A stretch of 64,000 nt of DNA from Diphasiastrum complanatum (Eukaryota > Streptophyta > Lycopodiopsida > Lycopodiales > Lycopodiaceae). Position 1 is the stretch's first letter, and each line of letters begins with the position of its first letter. The position numbers were made by a program, and so were the translations under genes. Shown here one piece after another: positions 1 to 11,820 of the stretch. The DNA lies in NCBI GenBank assembly GCA_029204225.1, contig CM055106.1, forward strand, positions 25,315,368-25,379,367, given 5' to 3'. The notes below the pieces were generated by a model. It had not been told where the DNA came from. It searched no databases and saw only the letters and a program-made list of their open reading frames with translations.

Positions 1-1
1 T

Positions 2-847
2 GATGTACATCCGGTCTTATCGCAAGCGCCATTCGAAAGATGGGGACTGGATTATGTTGGTCCTATTCACCCTGCCACGTGAGGATCTCATGTCCGATAC
101 ATTATCATAGCAATTGATTATATGACCAAGTGGGTTGAAGCCAAAGCTGTCAAAGTTGCTGATGCAAAATCTATGGCCAAGTTTCTTTATGAAAATATTA
201 TTATCACATTTGGATGTCTGATCGAGATTGTCAATGACCGGGGTACACACTTTGTTAATTAAACGATAAAGTATTTACTGGAAGATTTTTTTGTTATACA
301 TAGATTTAGTACTCCATATTATCCTAGAGGGAATGGCCAGGCTGAATCTTCCAATAAGATTCTCTGCACTATTATGACAAAAACAGTTGAAGCAAGTCGG
401 TCTAATTGGGAACATTAATTACATGCAGCATTATGGGCATTCAAAACCGCTTACAAGAGTAGTACAAATCAAACACCCTTCCAACTTATTTATGGTCAAG
501 ATGTGGTCATGCCGATTAAATTTTTAATACCATCTTTATGCATAGCAGCAACAGAGCGATTTAATGATGACAATTCTTTACAACCCTGTGAATAAGCTTT
601 GCACAAATTGTGTAAAACGAGATTGATGGCAGTTCATGCATTAGCAGCAAAGAAAGCCCACCATAAGGCATGGCACAGTCGTCAATTACAAAAAAAGGAT
701 CTAAAAGAAGGAGATCTAGCACTGATGTACAAAATCAAGGTGATAAAGGAAAAATTGAAGTTTATCAGTGAAGGCCCGTATAAAGTAAAAGAAATCCTGA
801 ACATTTTTGTGAATACTTGGATGGAAAATGTTTTGATACTCCCGTGA
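2..847 (+). pseudogene. Ty3/gypsy integrase, C-terminal polyprotein remnant
   Basis: One reading frame runs from position 2 to the stop at 845. It carries a Ty3-type integrase core: WGLDYVGP with the first Asp, then AIDYMTKW, NDRGTHFVN with the second Asp, and PYYPRGNGQAESSNK with the catalytic Glu. After this comes the usual C-terminal tail (KKAHHKAWH, LKEGDLALM, EGPYKVKEI). Four in-frame stops (80, 260, 416, 593) interrupt the frame, so it is a dead copy. The 5' part (gag, PR, RT) lies outside the window. Integrase of this family inserts retrotransposon cDNA into the genome. The family call is secure from the spacing and motifs; the lineage within Ty3 is not determined. Confidence 0.88.
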
Positions 848-1744
848 ATGGCAACCGATTACCCAAGTTTTGACAGCCTGCTCTGCCAGTTCAGCCAGCA
901 TGATCCAAATGATTTTTTGTTTTTATTTGTTTTTCAATTTATTGTTTTCACTACTTAATTGCTAATTTCTTTGGAAAAGACAGTATGAAAAAAAAAATAA
1001 GAAAAATGAAGAAAGACTGATGAGCAAAAGTCAGAAATATCATCAGATCAGAAAAATTGAAGAAAAGTATATGTAGGAGTCATATCTTTATGGGAAAATG
1101 ACTTGGAAAATTATTTTTTTGGTCATTTTTTGCACAAACTATGTTTATAATTGTTCGCCAAGTTTTCAAAAGCAAGATCCACCTCAGATATACCCTTACT
1201 GAGTTGGGCGAATGTTCTTTTCACCAGTTGGTACCTATTTTGGAGTTAGGCGAATGGTCAGCAATATTCCATATTGAGAACCTTCGTCGAGCAGCTTACT
1301 CTCCTCAAAAACCTTCGCTGACATGCTAGATGAATTTAAAATGCCAAAATTAGATCAGCTATAGGTTCAAATCCTAAAAATTTGAATTTATGACAGTACT
1401 TGGACAAAGGATCCTCTTGGGCGAAGATTCATCCTTCGCCAGACTTGGAAAACGTTCGTCAGATAGATTCAGAGCCTCAGAAATCTTTGTTGAGATTTTT
1501 ATAACCTATTTTCATTATTGAGCAAGTTTGCAAATTTTGGTTCAAAATTGAACATCCAAACTAGTACATTGTCTAATGGACCCTCCAGATCAGCCTATAA
1601 AAGGGCAGAATTCGACTTCATTCCTCACTTGTGCTAGCGAAGCTCTTGCCAATTTTTCCAGCGACCAAAGCCTTCAAAACTTTCCATATTGTTTTCTAAT
1701 ATACACTCGTGCTCATTATTCTCAGTTTCTGCTCTTTTCTATCA
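848..1744 (+). other. gypsy 3' non-coding region, probable decayed LTR
   Basis: There are no credible ORFs here. The stretch follows a gypsy integrase frame directly and contains a strong TATA box near its end, which fits a 3' untranslated region running into a decayed LTR. No partner LTR is in the window, so its limits cannot be fixed. The right part gives way to minus-strand copia Gag sequence near 1745. Confidence 0.35.
1596..1602 (+). promoter_or_regulatory. TATA box of probable gypsy LTR
   Basis: The sequence CCTATAAAAGGGC is a near-ideal plant TATA box. It lies about 750 bp beyond the gypsy stop codon, where an LTR promoter would be expected. Transcription would run rightward. Confidence 0.4.
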
Positions 1745-2017
1745 TGTCTTCCACAGATACGTCTCAGTCGCCTCATTACACTATCCATCATGATGTCGCA
1801 TCTACAATGGATATCATGATTCTTGCCATTGTGTGCTCATCCTTTTTGATCCATTCAGCTCTCCTTGGGTCTCCCTCTGGAGGTTGTTCTTCTGTGAGTT
1901 CGGTCACTGACCAGAGATGCCTTCACCCTTCAGAAGCGTTTTGATTTTGAACTTCCATATTCGGTAGTTCGCGCCATCAAGAGTGATTGATATTCTTGTC
2001 TGGATTGTTGTAGCCAT
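1745..2017 (-). pseudogene. Ty1/copia Gag N-terminus (minus strand)
   Basis: Read leftward from an ATG at 2017, the sequence encodes a copia Gag start with the conserved block LDGANYRIWKFKIKTLLKG, followed after a one-base shift by VTELTEEQPPEGDP and KKDEHTMARIMISIV. This N-terminal Gag region assembles the virus-like particle. Homology fades near 1745, and stops and a frameshift show decay. A primer binding site and LTR lie immediately upstream (2041-2599), so this is the 5' end of a minus-strand element whose remainder is missing. Confidence 0.7.
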
Positions 2018-2040
2018 ATTGGTTGCATTAGAGAACCTGT

Positions 2041-2053
2041 GGCTCTGATACCA
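2041..2053 (-). other. Primer binding site (tRNA-iMet), minus strand
   Basis: GGCTCTGATACCA is the reverse complement of TGGTATCAGAGCC, the initiator-Met tRNA primer site of plant copia elements. It directly abuts the LTR that begins at 2054. Confidence 0.85.
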
Positions 2054-2599
2054 TGTAGAGTTTTGCACGATTGTTTTTGTTTTGAGGGTAGCCCTTCTTC
2101 TGTCTGCACCTATGTGTGTGCTACCTAATTGGCTAGCTTGCGGAATTTTGTTTTTAGGATCCTAAGCAAGCGACTAAAGACCATAGACCTTAAATCATTC
2201 TATCAAATGAAATGACACAAATAATGAGAGATGGACAGGAGAGAGAAATTGTATTTGTATTTTGTTTTGAGTGAGTTGATCAATGTCTCACTCGTTGGCG
2301 GCCTGTCACTCTTCCGACGAAAATTGCTATGTTCTGCTCATTGACAGACTTTCATGCATAGCTTATAATGCTAACAGTATGCTAGCACTTCTCTCTCACT
2401 CGCATCTCTATCTGTCAGTGCATAGATCTGCAATCGGTCCCTTATTTATCCCATATGGAACAATATTAAGATTATTTAACAACAATTTACAAGACAAGTT
2501 TAATGCTAAGTTGTTGGTTAGTTATCCTTTGATGACGTTGCCTTTTGCAGCTGAGCGTGACAGTACAAGACTCCACGCTCGTCGAGCTACCAACTATTA
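2054..2599 (-). repeat. Copia LTR, minus orientation, family shared with 20998-21530
   Basis: About 545 bp bounded on the left by TGTAGAG next to the primer site and on the right near CCAACTATTA. The interior matches 20998-21530 in several blocks, for example CACTCGTTGGCGGCCTGTCA against GCTCATTGGCGGCTTGACGC, and a shared CAGACTTTCATGCA stretch. The right boundary is degenerate. Confidence 0.65.
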
Positions 2600-2850
2600 G
2601 CTCGACTTGTTTCTCTTTTGTTCGTCGTCTTCGTTGTTGGTTGTAGAGACAAACCTCGAACACTTTTCCTTCATCCTTTGCCACGTCTTCAATCTTCATC
2701 TTTTCTTCGACCTTCGGTTCGTCTTCGAACTTCGGGACTTTGGGGAATGCCATGAATGGTTGCAAGAGTTCACCATTTCTAACAATGCCTTCGGTTTACA
2801 AGTTGGTAGAATGATTGTCAAGGAGGGAATAGTTAACCTATGAAGAAGCA
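2600..2850 (-). pseudogene. Copia 3' internal tail next to LTR (minus strand)
   Basis: Minus-strand sequence here aligns with the end of the RNase H region found at 21531-21760 in the same position relative to the same LTR family. ALLEMVNSCN here corresponds to VSEIVNSCN there. It is the last part of an element's coding region plus its 3' untranslated segment. Sequence beyond 2850 is not recognisable. Confidence 0.5.
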
Positions 2851-4119
2851 TATCAATGATACGGTCGAGGCTAAAAAGTTACATGTGATAAGTGTCATTA
2901 ATTGCTATATTATATTGTGCGAAAGGATAGGCCACCGGCAATTTTCAAGGGCCATTGTGACCTACAAGGGTTCATGGACACAACACACATAACTACTGGA
3001 AAAGCTATGCTAAAGCAAAAGTGTAGTTTTACATGCACTTGCTTAAAGATATTATGTAAGAGCTTAACATAATAAACAAAAGATATCAAGAAGACCGTGT
3101 GGATCTTATCAACATAGGTGCTTACATCCACACAACTATAACATTGTTAAAGCAAAGGTTTTTTGTCCGTGGCACCATTTGTGCAAGGGACCAAACATAC
3201 AATGAGATCTCTAGAGATTGTGAGCATGGTGTGTGTGTTAGAGTATGTCGATGGTGATGGAACTACACACACTCATAGACTAAAATACATGTGTTAACGG
3301 ATAGTAAAAAGGGGAGTTTCTCGAGAGCATTGGATAACATTGGATAAGGTCCCAAAAAAAAACAATAGATGTTTGTATAAAAGATTTTTGATCTTTCAAT
3401 CTTTAATGCAAAAAAGGCAGAGTCCTAAACATAATGTAAGTATGACTATTAAAGGCACGTGTTCAAAATAAAATCTATTAAATTTATGTGGAAGAACTTT
3501 TCCAATTAGGGAATGCATAGTGCATGGGAAATACGTGGGAAAGCAAAAGAATGGTTGTAAAGTCTTTCTCGCATCATCTAGTTCTGGCAAATCGTTGACA
3601 TTTTTTCGTGTCAATACAACATGTTATGAAAGAGGGTTTTCAAAGCACTTCGACTTTGAAGTTACAAACCCTTGATGCTCTTATATAGATATTGCTAAAT
3701 AGTCCTCTGATGCACAAAGTTGATTAAATCACAATTTTAGATCTATGACATGCTGTTAAAAATCGACATGCAAGCACATTGGAAAGATGTTTCATGTTAG
3801 AAGGATGTTATAGCAATGAAACAAGATTTGATCAAAACTTATGAAATGTTTCAAAAATTGTACCCACTTTTTCTCGCACAGACTCCAGATCATCTATGAA
3901 ATTCTGGATTTCGAATGCGAGGAATTTAGACTTTGAGGCCAAACTCAATTTTGCAAGAAAAGATTATCCCCATGAAAGTCCTAATTTTTTTCTGGCGTTT
4001 ATAGAGAAATATTATATACCCAAGGGCTTAAAAGCACGCTATGTCTCGAGATATAATCAATTGGATATTTGCCACGTGGCATCGACTCATGGTACAGAGG
4101 TCTAAGTCCTGAAACGTGG
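2851..4119. other. No recognisable gene
   Basis: AT-rich sequence without a coherent reading frame or clear repeat structure. It may be further decayed retroelement internal sequence, but I see no domain motifs. Confidence 0.4.
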
Positions 4120-4345
4120 CGAGATCTGAACGTCAAAGATGAAATCCAGCAGTGTGGATCCGAGGGCTTCGAATCATGTCTGCGACTAATACACGATGCG
4201 TTTTCCTTGTCTTGGATCGCGATCCTCCGCTTTCGCCATAGCCGCGGTTTCTCTGCTTTTTCATAGCCAATAGCCTTACTCTATGGCCAAGGCAAGCAAG
4301 CACCATCTTCTTGTGCATAAATCTTATTGGAAAATTCAAGCGACA
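4120..4345 (+). other. Possible non-coding first exon upstream of the RRM exon
   Basis: This segment is noticeably more GC-rich than its surroundings and ends at GCGACA followed by GTGAGTATG, a good plant 5' splice donor at 4346. It lies about 540 bp upstream of the ALYREF-like exon on the same strand, as a 5' leader exon could. No ORF or TATA box confirms it. Confidence 0.25.
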
Positions 4346-4885
4346 GTGAGTATGTTTGTTCTTGTAAACGCTTTGAAATAGCTATTTACTCCTCTAAGGA
4401 ACACAGTCCCTGAGAATCCATTGCTTTTTAAGAGCCTGTAGAACACGCGGCATAACAAGGAAAGAGAATACTGGCGTGGTTATAACACTTTATCTTCCTT
4501 TCGGATGGAATAAAAGATGTTCTGAATGGAGCGGGGCGTTGGAGGGTCACGACTCTTTTAGGTCACCTTCAGCCGTACTTTTCCAATCTCGATACGGTTG
4601 GAACTTGGGGCTACCATGTCTCTATGCTGAGCGTCCTTTTATCAAATATGATCGCTCTAACCTTTGATACAAATCCTGGAGATGCTAATTCCAGTTTTAG
4701 CTGCCTGGTCTGTGTGGCATGATCTATGAAACAATGATAAAACCCTAGGATGAGGATATGTGATCATCTCTGTACAGGGTGATAAAGAATTGTGTAGGTT
4801 CATAAAGTGTTGTGGCTAGTGAAACTCTAGCTTTCCATGGATCTGCTATTACGCACCGCTTACTTTCTGTTAAATGTTTAAGCAG

Positions 4886-5020
4886 CCTGCTCAGCGGGAA
4901 ACAGATGGATTTTGGCAGCACGAATGAAGCAAACGCCCCTGGTAAAGCTTTGGGAATAGAGACTGGTACCAAGTTGTACCTGTCAAATTTGGACTATGGA
5001 GTTTCAAATGCAGACATTCA
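4886..5020 (+). CDS. ALYREF/THO4-type RNA-binding protein, single RRM exon (partial)
   Basis: The exon encodes KALGIETGTKLYLSNLDY followed by GVSNADIQ. This is the hallmark start of the RRM of plant ALY/REF (THO complex subunit 4) proteins: RNP2 is LYLSNLD. These nuclear adaptors link splicing to mRNA export through TREX. The exon could start after an acceptor-like AAGCAG at 4880-4885, or continue from an ATG at 4812 in the same frame. It ends at ATTCAG followed by GTATTTATTT, a good donor. The remaining RRM exons (ELFSEVG-type continuation) are not found downstream in the window. A truncated copia element lies in the presumed intron. It may be a real gene with very long introns or a stranded gene fragment. 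Confidence 0.6.
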
Positions 5021-5472
5021 GGTATTTATTTGACATTTTTAGTTCTCAGTTTTCTGGAGAAAGTTTGCAGTACTTTAACTTTCTCCTTACTAGTATTATA
5101 AGCTATTTTTTATGTGATAGCTAAAATAACTGACATGAAGTAGTTGCCACTGTTATTCCAAGCTAATAAGTTTGCAGTGCTTGGTTCTTCAATGATGTGC
5201 CAAATTTGCTGTCATATTCTTCTTCAAGAATCATCAAACCTAGTCTATGACTCTAGTTTGAGCATTAAGAGGAATTAAAATGTTGTGAGCATCAAGGAAA
5301 TAAAGAGTATATTGGATATGGAGTCTTTACTGTTAATGCATTGTAATTTTTATATATTGAACATGTCATCTATCAATCTTTTATTTAGTTTGCTTATTTT
5401 GAAACAAGTTTTCAGATTATGCTTATTTGAAAATCGGGGCTTTTAACTGGTGTTTGCTGCAGATTGGCATGA
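5021..5472 (+). other. Presumed intron after the RRM exon
   Basis: T-rich, non-coding sequence beginning with a GT donor. It ends at TGTTTGCTGCAG (5452-5463), which resembles a 3' splice acceptor. Copia coding sequence starts about ten bases further on. Confidence 0.35.
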
Positions 5473-7244
5473 AACTTGTGTGTCTTAGGCAAGCATCATA
5501 TGAAGAAATTTTTGCCTAGTACATTCAGGGTGGGAAATGTTCTAGAACTTGTTCATACAGATTTGTGTGGTCCTATGATTACTCAGTCTTATGAGAGAGC
5601 AAGTTACTTCATGGTGTTTGTGGATGACTATTTTAGGAAGACATGGGATCTGTCTTTTCAAGAATAAGGGTGAAGCATTCAAGTAGACACGGGTGGAGAA
5701 AGAAATAGATAGACAAATCAAGATACTCCGCTCGGACAAAGGGGGAGAGTATATTTCTACGGAATTTTAGATGTTTTGCAAGGATCATGGTATAAAGAGA
5801 ATTTGCAAACACGGACACGCCTCAACAAAATGGAGTTAGTGGAAACTGCGAGTATGCTCAAGAGTAAAAATCTTCCAAATATGTTTTGGGGTGAAGCACT
5901 TAAGACGAGGTTTATCTTTTGAATCGAAGTCTTACAAAGGTTGTAGAGAATCGGACTCCAGAGGACGCTTACACGGGTCGGAAACCAGATGTAAGTCATT
6001 TGACAGTGTTTGGTAGTATTGCTTATGCTCACATGCCTAAGGATTCCAAGAGCAAATTGGATTCTAAGGCGACCAAGTATTTATTCCTTGGATATGATAG
6101 TCAAGAGAAGGGATACAGGTTGTATGACTTGGAGGGTAAGAAGTCATCATAAGTAGGGATGTAGTCTTTGATGAGGAGGCAACTCATAAATATACAGAGA
6201 TACCTTATGATAGAAATCAAGATAGAGGAATTCCTATATTGTGTGACAAGTTATTACAGGAGCTTGAATCAACACATGTATCGCCTACCCCAATCCAAGT
6301 ACTTTATGATAGAAATCAAGATAGAGGAATCCCTATATTGTGTGACGAGTTATTACAGGAGCTTGAGAAAGGAAAGAGAAAGGAAGTATCAAGTATATGA
6401 GATACTTATTCACCTCCTACTTCACTAGGTAGGAAACATCCTACATCAGAAGCTAGAAGATTGCCTAGATGGTACTATGAAACTATCAAGGATAATGTCA
6501 TTATGGAACAGGGAGAGTCCAGTACGCATGGAACTAGGAGATCAGCTAGGCTTAAAAAGCAACATGAAGATCAAGATCGACGTGAGGATTATCATGAAGA
6601 TCAAGATCGACAGAAGGATCATCATGAAGATGGGGATGTACATTTTGCATATATGGCCACAATATTGGAAACTTTGGATCCATTTATTTTCAAAGAGGCT
6701 GAAAAAGAGGATATTTGGAGGAAAGATATGGATGAGGAGTATGACTCAATGAAGAACAAGACTTGGAGACTTGTTCGGTTGCCTACAGATAAAAAGGCCA
6801 TTGGATGCAAGTAAGTCTATAGAAGTACAAATTAGATGGTTTTATAGATAAACATCAGACAAGATTGGTGGCAAAAGGTTATGCTCAACAGGAAGGGATT
6901 GACTATGAAGAAACTTTTGCAGCAGTTACTAAGTCTACTACTATGAGGACGGTTTTATCATTGGTAGCTCGGTTTGGATGTACAAGATTCACCTACGGTA
7001 CTTTTAGTGCGACAATCAGAGTTGTAATAAATTGGCGAAAAATCTAGTTTTTACAATAGGACAAATCACAATGAAGTACAACACTTCATCAGAGAGAAAA
7101 TTGGGAGCAGTGAAGTGGAGCTTATCTATTGTCCTACGAAAGAGTAAGCTGCAGATATCTTTATTGAAGGACTTGGCAAAGAAAAATTTCAGAAGTTTAG
7201 AGAACTTCTAGGAGTAATAGATAACAAAGTAAACATTAAGGGGG
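5473..7244 (+). pseudogene. Ty1/copia polyprotein fragment, 5'-truncated and internally deleted
   Basis: The fragment starts inside the GAG-pre-integrase zinc region (CVLGKHHMKKF) and continues into integrase: LELVHTDLCGPM, FMVFVDDYF, then shifted frames with LRSDKGGEYIS and TPQQNGVSG. The linker (RRSARLKKQHEDQ) and the RT start (KAIGCK, LVAKGYAQQEGIDYEETFA) follow. Near 7000 the sequence jumps straight to the RNase H end (HFIREKIGSSEVELIY, ADIFIEGLGKEKFQKF), so most of RT and RNase H is deleted. Gag, protease and the 5' LTR are absent. Several frameshifts make it non-functional. Confidence 0.85.
6205..6367 (+). repeat. Tandem 64-bp duplication in the copia linker
   Basis: The segment starting TTATGATAGAAATCAAGATA occurs at 6205 and again at 6304, each ending in AGGAGCTTGA. 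The spacing is about 99 bp. It lies in the variable linker between integrase and RT and appears to be a local slip duplication. Confidence 0.75.
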
Positions 7245-7706
7245 TGTTAGAAATTAATGTTTATTTGATACCCCTTCGTGTGAGTATGGCCATGCTTGGG
7301 TGCTATTATAGGGGGTCATTTCTATTTTTAGTAAGTTGTGTTACAGGGGTCTATTGTTTATAGTAAATTTATTTATTTTTAATTGCTTATGCATGTAGGT
7401 GGGCGCACTACTACTAGATTAGGACTTGTTTTATTACTTAGAACTAATCTTGGGTCTTTACCCAATATAGGTAGTAACTTTGCTTTAAACTTTTAGCTTT
7501 TCACATAGATTAGAGAACGTATTTTGGTAGGTTGGCGCCCCACCACAATTCCATTCCAGTGTTCTAGAGCTTTGCTCAATTCTTCTATAATCTGAATTCT
7601 CTTTAATCCCTATGCTTAATAAGATCATTCACACTTGAGGATCATTCTCCACACGTGTGCTTTATAAGATCATTCACACTTGAGGATCATTCTCCACACG
7701 TGTGAA
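7245..7706 (+). repeat. Copia 3' LTR (approximate right end)
   Basis: A polypurine tract (AAGGGGG, 7238-7244) is followed by TGTTAGAAATTAATG, a typical copia LTR start, right after the RNase H tail. A 41-bp sequence starting ATAAGATCATTCACACTTGA is duplicated in tandem at 7619 and 7664 near the right end. The terminal CA cannot be fixed because no 5' LTR is present. Confidence 0.6.
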
Positions 7707-9364
7707 TAACTGATGCGAGGAATGACAAAAGACCTATGTAGTAGGTTGGCTTAAACTAACAACATTATTTGGGCCTTAGTTTACATTTTGTTGAGTCTCT
7801 CACTAACTAATTAAAAAAATGTGGGTGCTACGAGCATAGTTTCCCTTAACGTGTCATCTAGCAGGTCATTCTATACATGTATCCTTTGGCATCTAAATTT
7901 GGGATAAAATGGGTCATTCCATGGATGTAGTCTTTGGCATCTACATATGGAAGGCTCTTTTCTTTATATGAGCTATTTAGTTCGATATTTTAGAAATCCA
8001 AATGTTTTTATTTTTCATAAGTACTACTACCAAAGTGTAGGAAATAGGTCCGTTGATTTTGTTCCATACTTGCTATGTAGCATTTAAAGAAAAAGTTCTT
8101 GATTTTTTAGAATTGCCAAATTATTATTTGCGCGCTACAAACCACAATCTCGCAGTTGTATTAGACAATCACAAAACACTACGTAAGTTGGTCCAACAAA
8201 TTTGTACCCAAGAAAGTGTTGATTTCTTGGCAGTAAGTGTCTTCCTTTGTTGGATTATTGCCCTTTACTAAGAAATAGGTGAGTAGATGTGCTTAGTGAT
8301 AATCACTTTAGTTCCAAAATGTTCTTGGTTTCCAAGTGGAGGCTCGAACTTGAGACCAAAGAAACTTTGGATGTCAAGATAATAGTTCCAAAATGATAGA
8401 GTGCAATAGAAAATGTATCATAGATATCTGATTGAAATTTTACAAAACCTTAAAACTTGTTTTAATCCTATTCAAGAGGCCTTAAAGTTAGGAGACAATC
8501 TCCCTCATAAGACTAATGAGTTATTGGCCTTCCAAATAGTATAAAGAAAAGATATTGTCAACTTAATCCAATAACAAATTCCCACATAGTGGATCAGGTA
8601 TAGGTAATGATGGTGAGGTTGAGTACCATAGTCAAAAGGACCACTAGTTAGATTTAAAAAAAAGTAGCACATGAGATGTGCCTTTTGTAGTCGAATCACG
8701 ACATGCCTAAAATTGAGATGAGTTTCACTCATGTAGGTAGAGCTTCATGAAGAATTTTTCATTGAAAAATTTTCAACTTACCAATGGTACATATCAAAGT
8801 CTTCATTGAACATTTGTATCAATTATACTCCATTTGGAGTTTTTGAGTCATAAAGTGCATTTTCATAGTATCTTCAACATGTTGAGATTGATGTAACAAT
8901 GATTAATGATTTTTAATGTAACAATGATTCTTTGATTTGTATTCTAACAATTATTATTTTGTTGATTGATTTGTAATCTAACAAAGATTCTTTAATTTGT
9001 AATCTAACAATGATTTGGTTTTCATTGTTTGCTTTTATAGAGAAAAAAAGAGATGCATCTTAGAAGGAATAAAAAATCATCCAAACAATAGGTGAGGTAT
9101 GTTTTTTCATCTTAAATTGATGTTTTTGTTTGTTTTTTATTGTTTGTATATATTTACAACAAATTTATACAAGATGAAATAGAAAAACATAAACAATAAA
9201 CAATCATTCCATAGATAATGAGATAGAGATGATCAAATACAAAAGTTTATATTCATAATCCAAAAAAGTGTACATATTTGCATCTAATTCATAAAAAGAG
9301 CTTTGATGCTAATATTCTTTTTTTTTCTACTTTTGCAAATAATAAAAATACATCAAATCTAAGA
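7707..9364. other. No gene recognised; minor AT-rich minisatellite
   Basis: No coherent coding sequence. Around 8885-9020 a short degenerate repeat based on GTAATCTAACAATGATTCTT recurs about four times. The ORF at 8053-8271 has no recognisable motifs, and I do not call it. Confidence 0.4.
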
Positions 9365-9374
9365 AGTAATTATA

Positions 9375-10400
9375 GGCTTCTTAGTCTTCTTTCTTCTCCC
9401 TCATCGTCGTCCGAAACCGAATCTTGTCCTTCGTCTTCGCCTTCGTCCCCTTCATCTTCATTCCCTTCTTCTCCTTGGTTTCCTCCTGTACTTTCTTTCA
9501 AAAAAGAAGCGGATGCCCTCTACATACACATTCACAAAACAAATTAATGATTATTAGCCAAACACATGTCATAAAAATGAAATGAAAATTATGTATAAAA
9601 AATATGATAAATACAAATTACGTAGCAAAAATTTACCCTTGGATGTAGGCCTTGTGCCGCAAGATGATTAACCAAGGCACTATAGCCTTGGCGATATCCA
9701 ATATTGTACTCAGCATTTGTATACTTGCGCCCATAATCTTCAACCTACATCAACACAAATCGAATGATTAGAAAAAGAAAAAAAAATTATTGATAAACAA
9801 AAAACATATGAAATGCAATTAGCTAAAAGAGAATTGCTTACAAATTGGGCGTGCATATTAGCCTTGCCTCCCGATCCAAGGTGAGATTGGCCTAAAAGAT
9901 TAAGTCTTGATTTTGTTACATCTCTTTGTTGCTTAAAGCGCTCGGAATTAGGATGTTTGGATTCATAAACAAATTTCTCCCAATTTTTTTTAGATGCCCA
10001 TCCCGGCCTCTTCTTGCCTTTACTACATAATCGTCTTAATGATTGGCGCTTATGACGAATATGCGTCATTAAATCGATTTGGTTGTGGAAACTCAAAGTA
10101 CAATATATCAAGGGTTAAACAAATAGTGACCAAAGTATTTAATAGTAAGGTCGTGCAATCTATTGATGACGACCTTACCCCTAATGTCCATGATGATGGA
10201 ACCGTCCAAGGTCATAGAAAACATTCATGGATTCTTCCGATGTTATCTCCGTCGAAACGAATCCACGATCTTGTTGATCGGATTCTCCTTCGGAAAGACA
10301 AAGGGCTTTCATCATTTGCCTTTCTTGGGGAGATAGCATAGTATAAAAATCTCGCACTCGATCGAAATTTGATCCCGAGGCTTGTCCTCTTCCATTGGAA
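9375..10400 (-). pseudogene. CACTA-type plant transposase fragment (Transposase_24-like)
   Basis: Read leftward, the main block carries RQSLRRLCSKGKKRPGWASK, NWEKFVYESKHPNSERF and LLGQSHLGSGGKANM. This matches the Ptta/En/Spm plant transposase pattern (W..F, K..R, HT.GS). It continues through YTNAEYNIGYRQGYSALVNH to a donor-like AAGGGTAAAT near 9637. A further acidic C-terminal exon (GNEDEGDEGEDEGQD) follows an acceptor near 9518. Upstream of the main block, 10120-10400 holds acidic sequence with several stops. These proteins are thought to bind the ends of CACTA transposons. The copy is probably dead. Confidence 0.5.
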
Positions 10401-11560
10401 GAGGATCTTGACCAATCGTAGAAAAAAAAACAAAAAAGTTATATTCAACACACAATGCTGCAAATTCAAATGTTAAGTACATAATATCTATTGTACATTT
10501 AATAAATATACCTGTTTCGAGACATTTCCTCAACAGAAGACATATTCGCTAATCAACAATTAAATTTTATCTGCAATTTTTTAACAAGAATGTTAATGAT
10601 ATTGACAAAATACACTTGTCAAAATGATCCTCTGAAATCAAAATCCACTCAACCCAAAGTCCGAAAATACCCCACCACAGCCTCCTATGCTCTTGTCAAT
10701 TGCTCCCATCTCCATCCATCAACAATTCCTTCACAAAAAAACCCACCTCCAATCCCCCCTCGGATCCCACCCACTGAGATTTTAGATCTCTTCTATCCTT
10801 AATGTTCCTTCAACTGCCTTTAACCACACAACACACAACCATTTTTCTCGAAATCTATTAGCTCCTTGGTACCATACTTCGTGGAAGTAGTAGTATATCT
10901 AGCATCCCTCAATATATCACAAAGAAGAAGAAGGAAGATTGTGGCCAACTTAACACATGTTTTTTTTATTTTTAAGAATACGTTCCGACCTAGTACGTTC
11001 TGACCCAAAAGGGTTGGAACGAGTTTTTAAGGGACACATATATAACAAATTAATTAAGACTTTATAAACTAAATAATGTCCACAACTTATATGCGACATC
11101 AAACCACATATTTACATTTGTCATTTTTTTCAAATAGCAAAATTCTTTTAAACACATGGTCATTTTGTACCAACCATATCAAATCATCTACTTGTCTTAT
11201 ATCAGATCAGAATATAATTAATACTCATTTGTCCTTACTAAAAAATCATCAAAATCTTCAAAGAAAACATGGTCCTCTTGTACCCAAAATTTGTCATATC
11301 AATCACATGCTTTTGTCCTTAAAAATTCATGCTTAAAAATATGTCATATTACTAACATGCTTTTGTTCTAAAAAAACAATTATAAACTAAGAGTCAAATC
11401 ACTTTTTTAGTTCCATAATTTGTCTTTTTGACAAACCACTTGCTATATGACACCTTTCAGGCCGTGGTCACGTATTTCTAGGCAAAAAAAATTGCGTGGC
11501 ACTGTCACTCGTGGCAAAAAAATGCATGGCAGAGGCAGACGATATTTGAAATCTGAAAAG
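10401..11560. other. AT-rich intergenic DNA between opposed transposase genes
   Basis: No ORF with recognisable motifs. It separates the minus-strand Transposase_24-like gene from the plus-strand CACTA gene and could hold a shared promoter region. Confidence 0.35.
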
Positions 11561-11568
11561 TATATAAA
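11561..11568 (+). promoter_or_regulatory. TATA box upstream of CACTA transposase gene
   Basis: TATATAAAAATG lies about 70 bp upstream of a long CT-rich leader and 470 bp upstream of the ATG at 12029. The arrangement TATA, pyrimidine-rich leader, ATG is coherent. Confidence 0.5.
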
Positions 11569-11628
11569 AATGCCCTCATTCAATATTTCTCCACGCTTTT
11601 TGTGGATTTCTTGAGGCTCACTATCACT

Positions 11629-11633
<5 letters not shown>

Positions 11634-11689
<56 letters not shown>

Positions 11690-11750
11690 CATTTTTTTCA
11701 CTCTTCTACCTCTCTTTTTCTCTTTCACATTTCTCTCCACTCCACTCTTT

Positions 11751-11820
<70 letters not shown>

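Noticed and set aside
1360-1376. GGTTCAAATCC resembles a tRNA T-loop
   Set aside because: No matching acceptor, D-arm or anticodon arm upstream; it lies inside a probable LTR.
8053-8271. 72-codon ORF with FLELPNYYLRATNHNLAVVL
   Set aside because: No family recognised, and flanking sequence offers no promoter, splice or element context.
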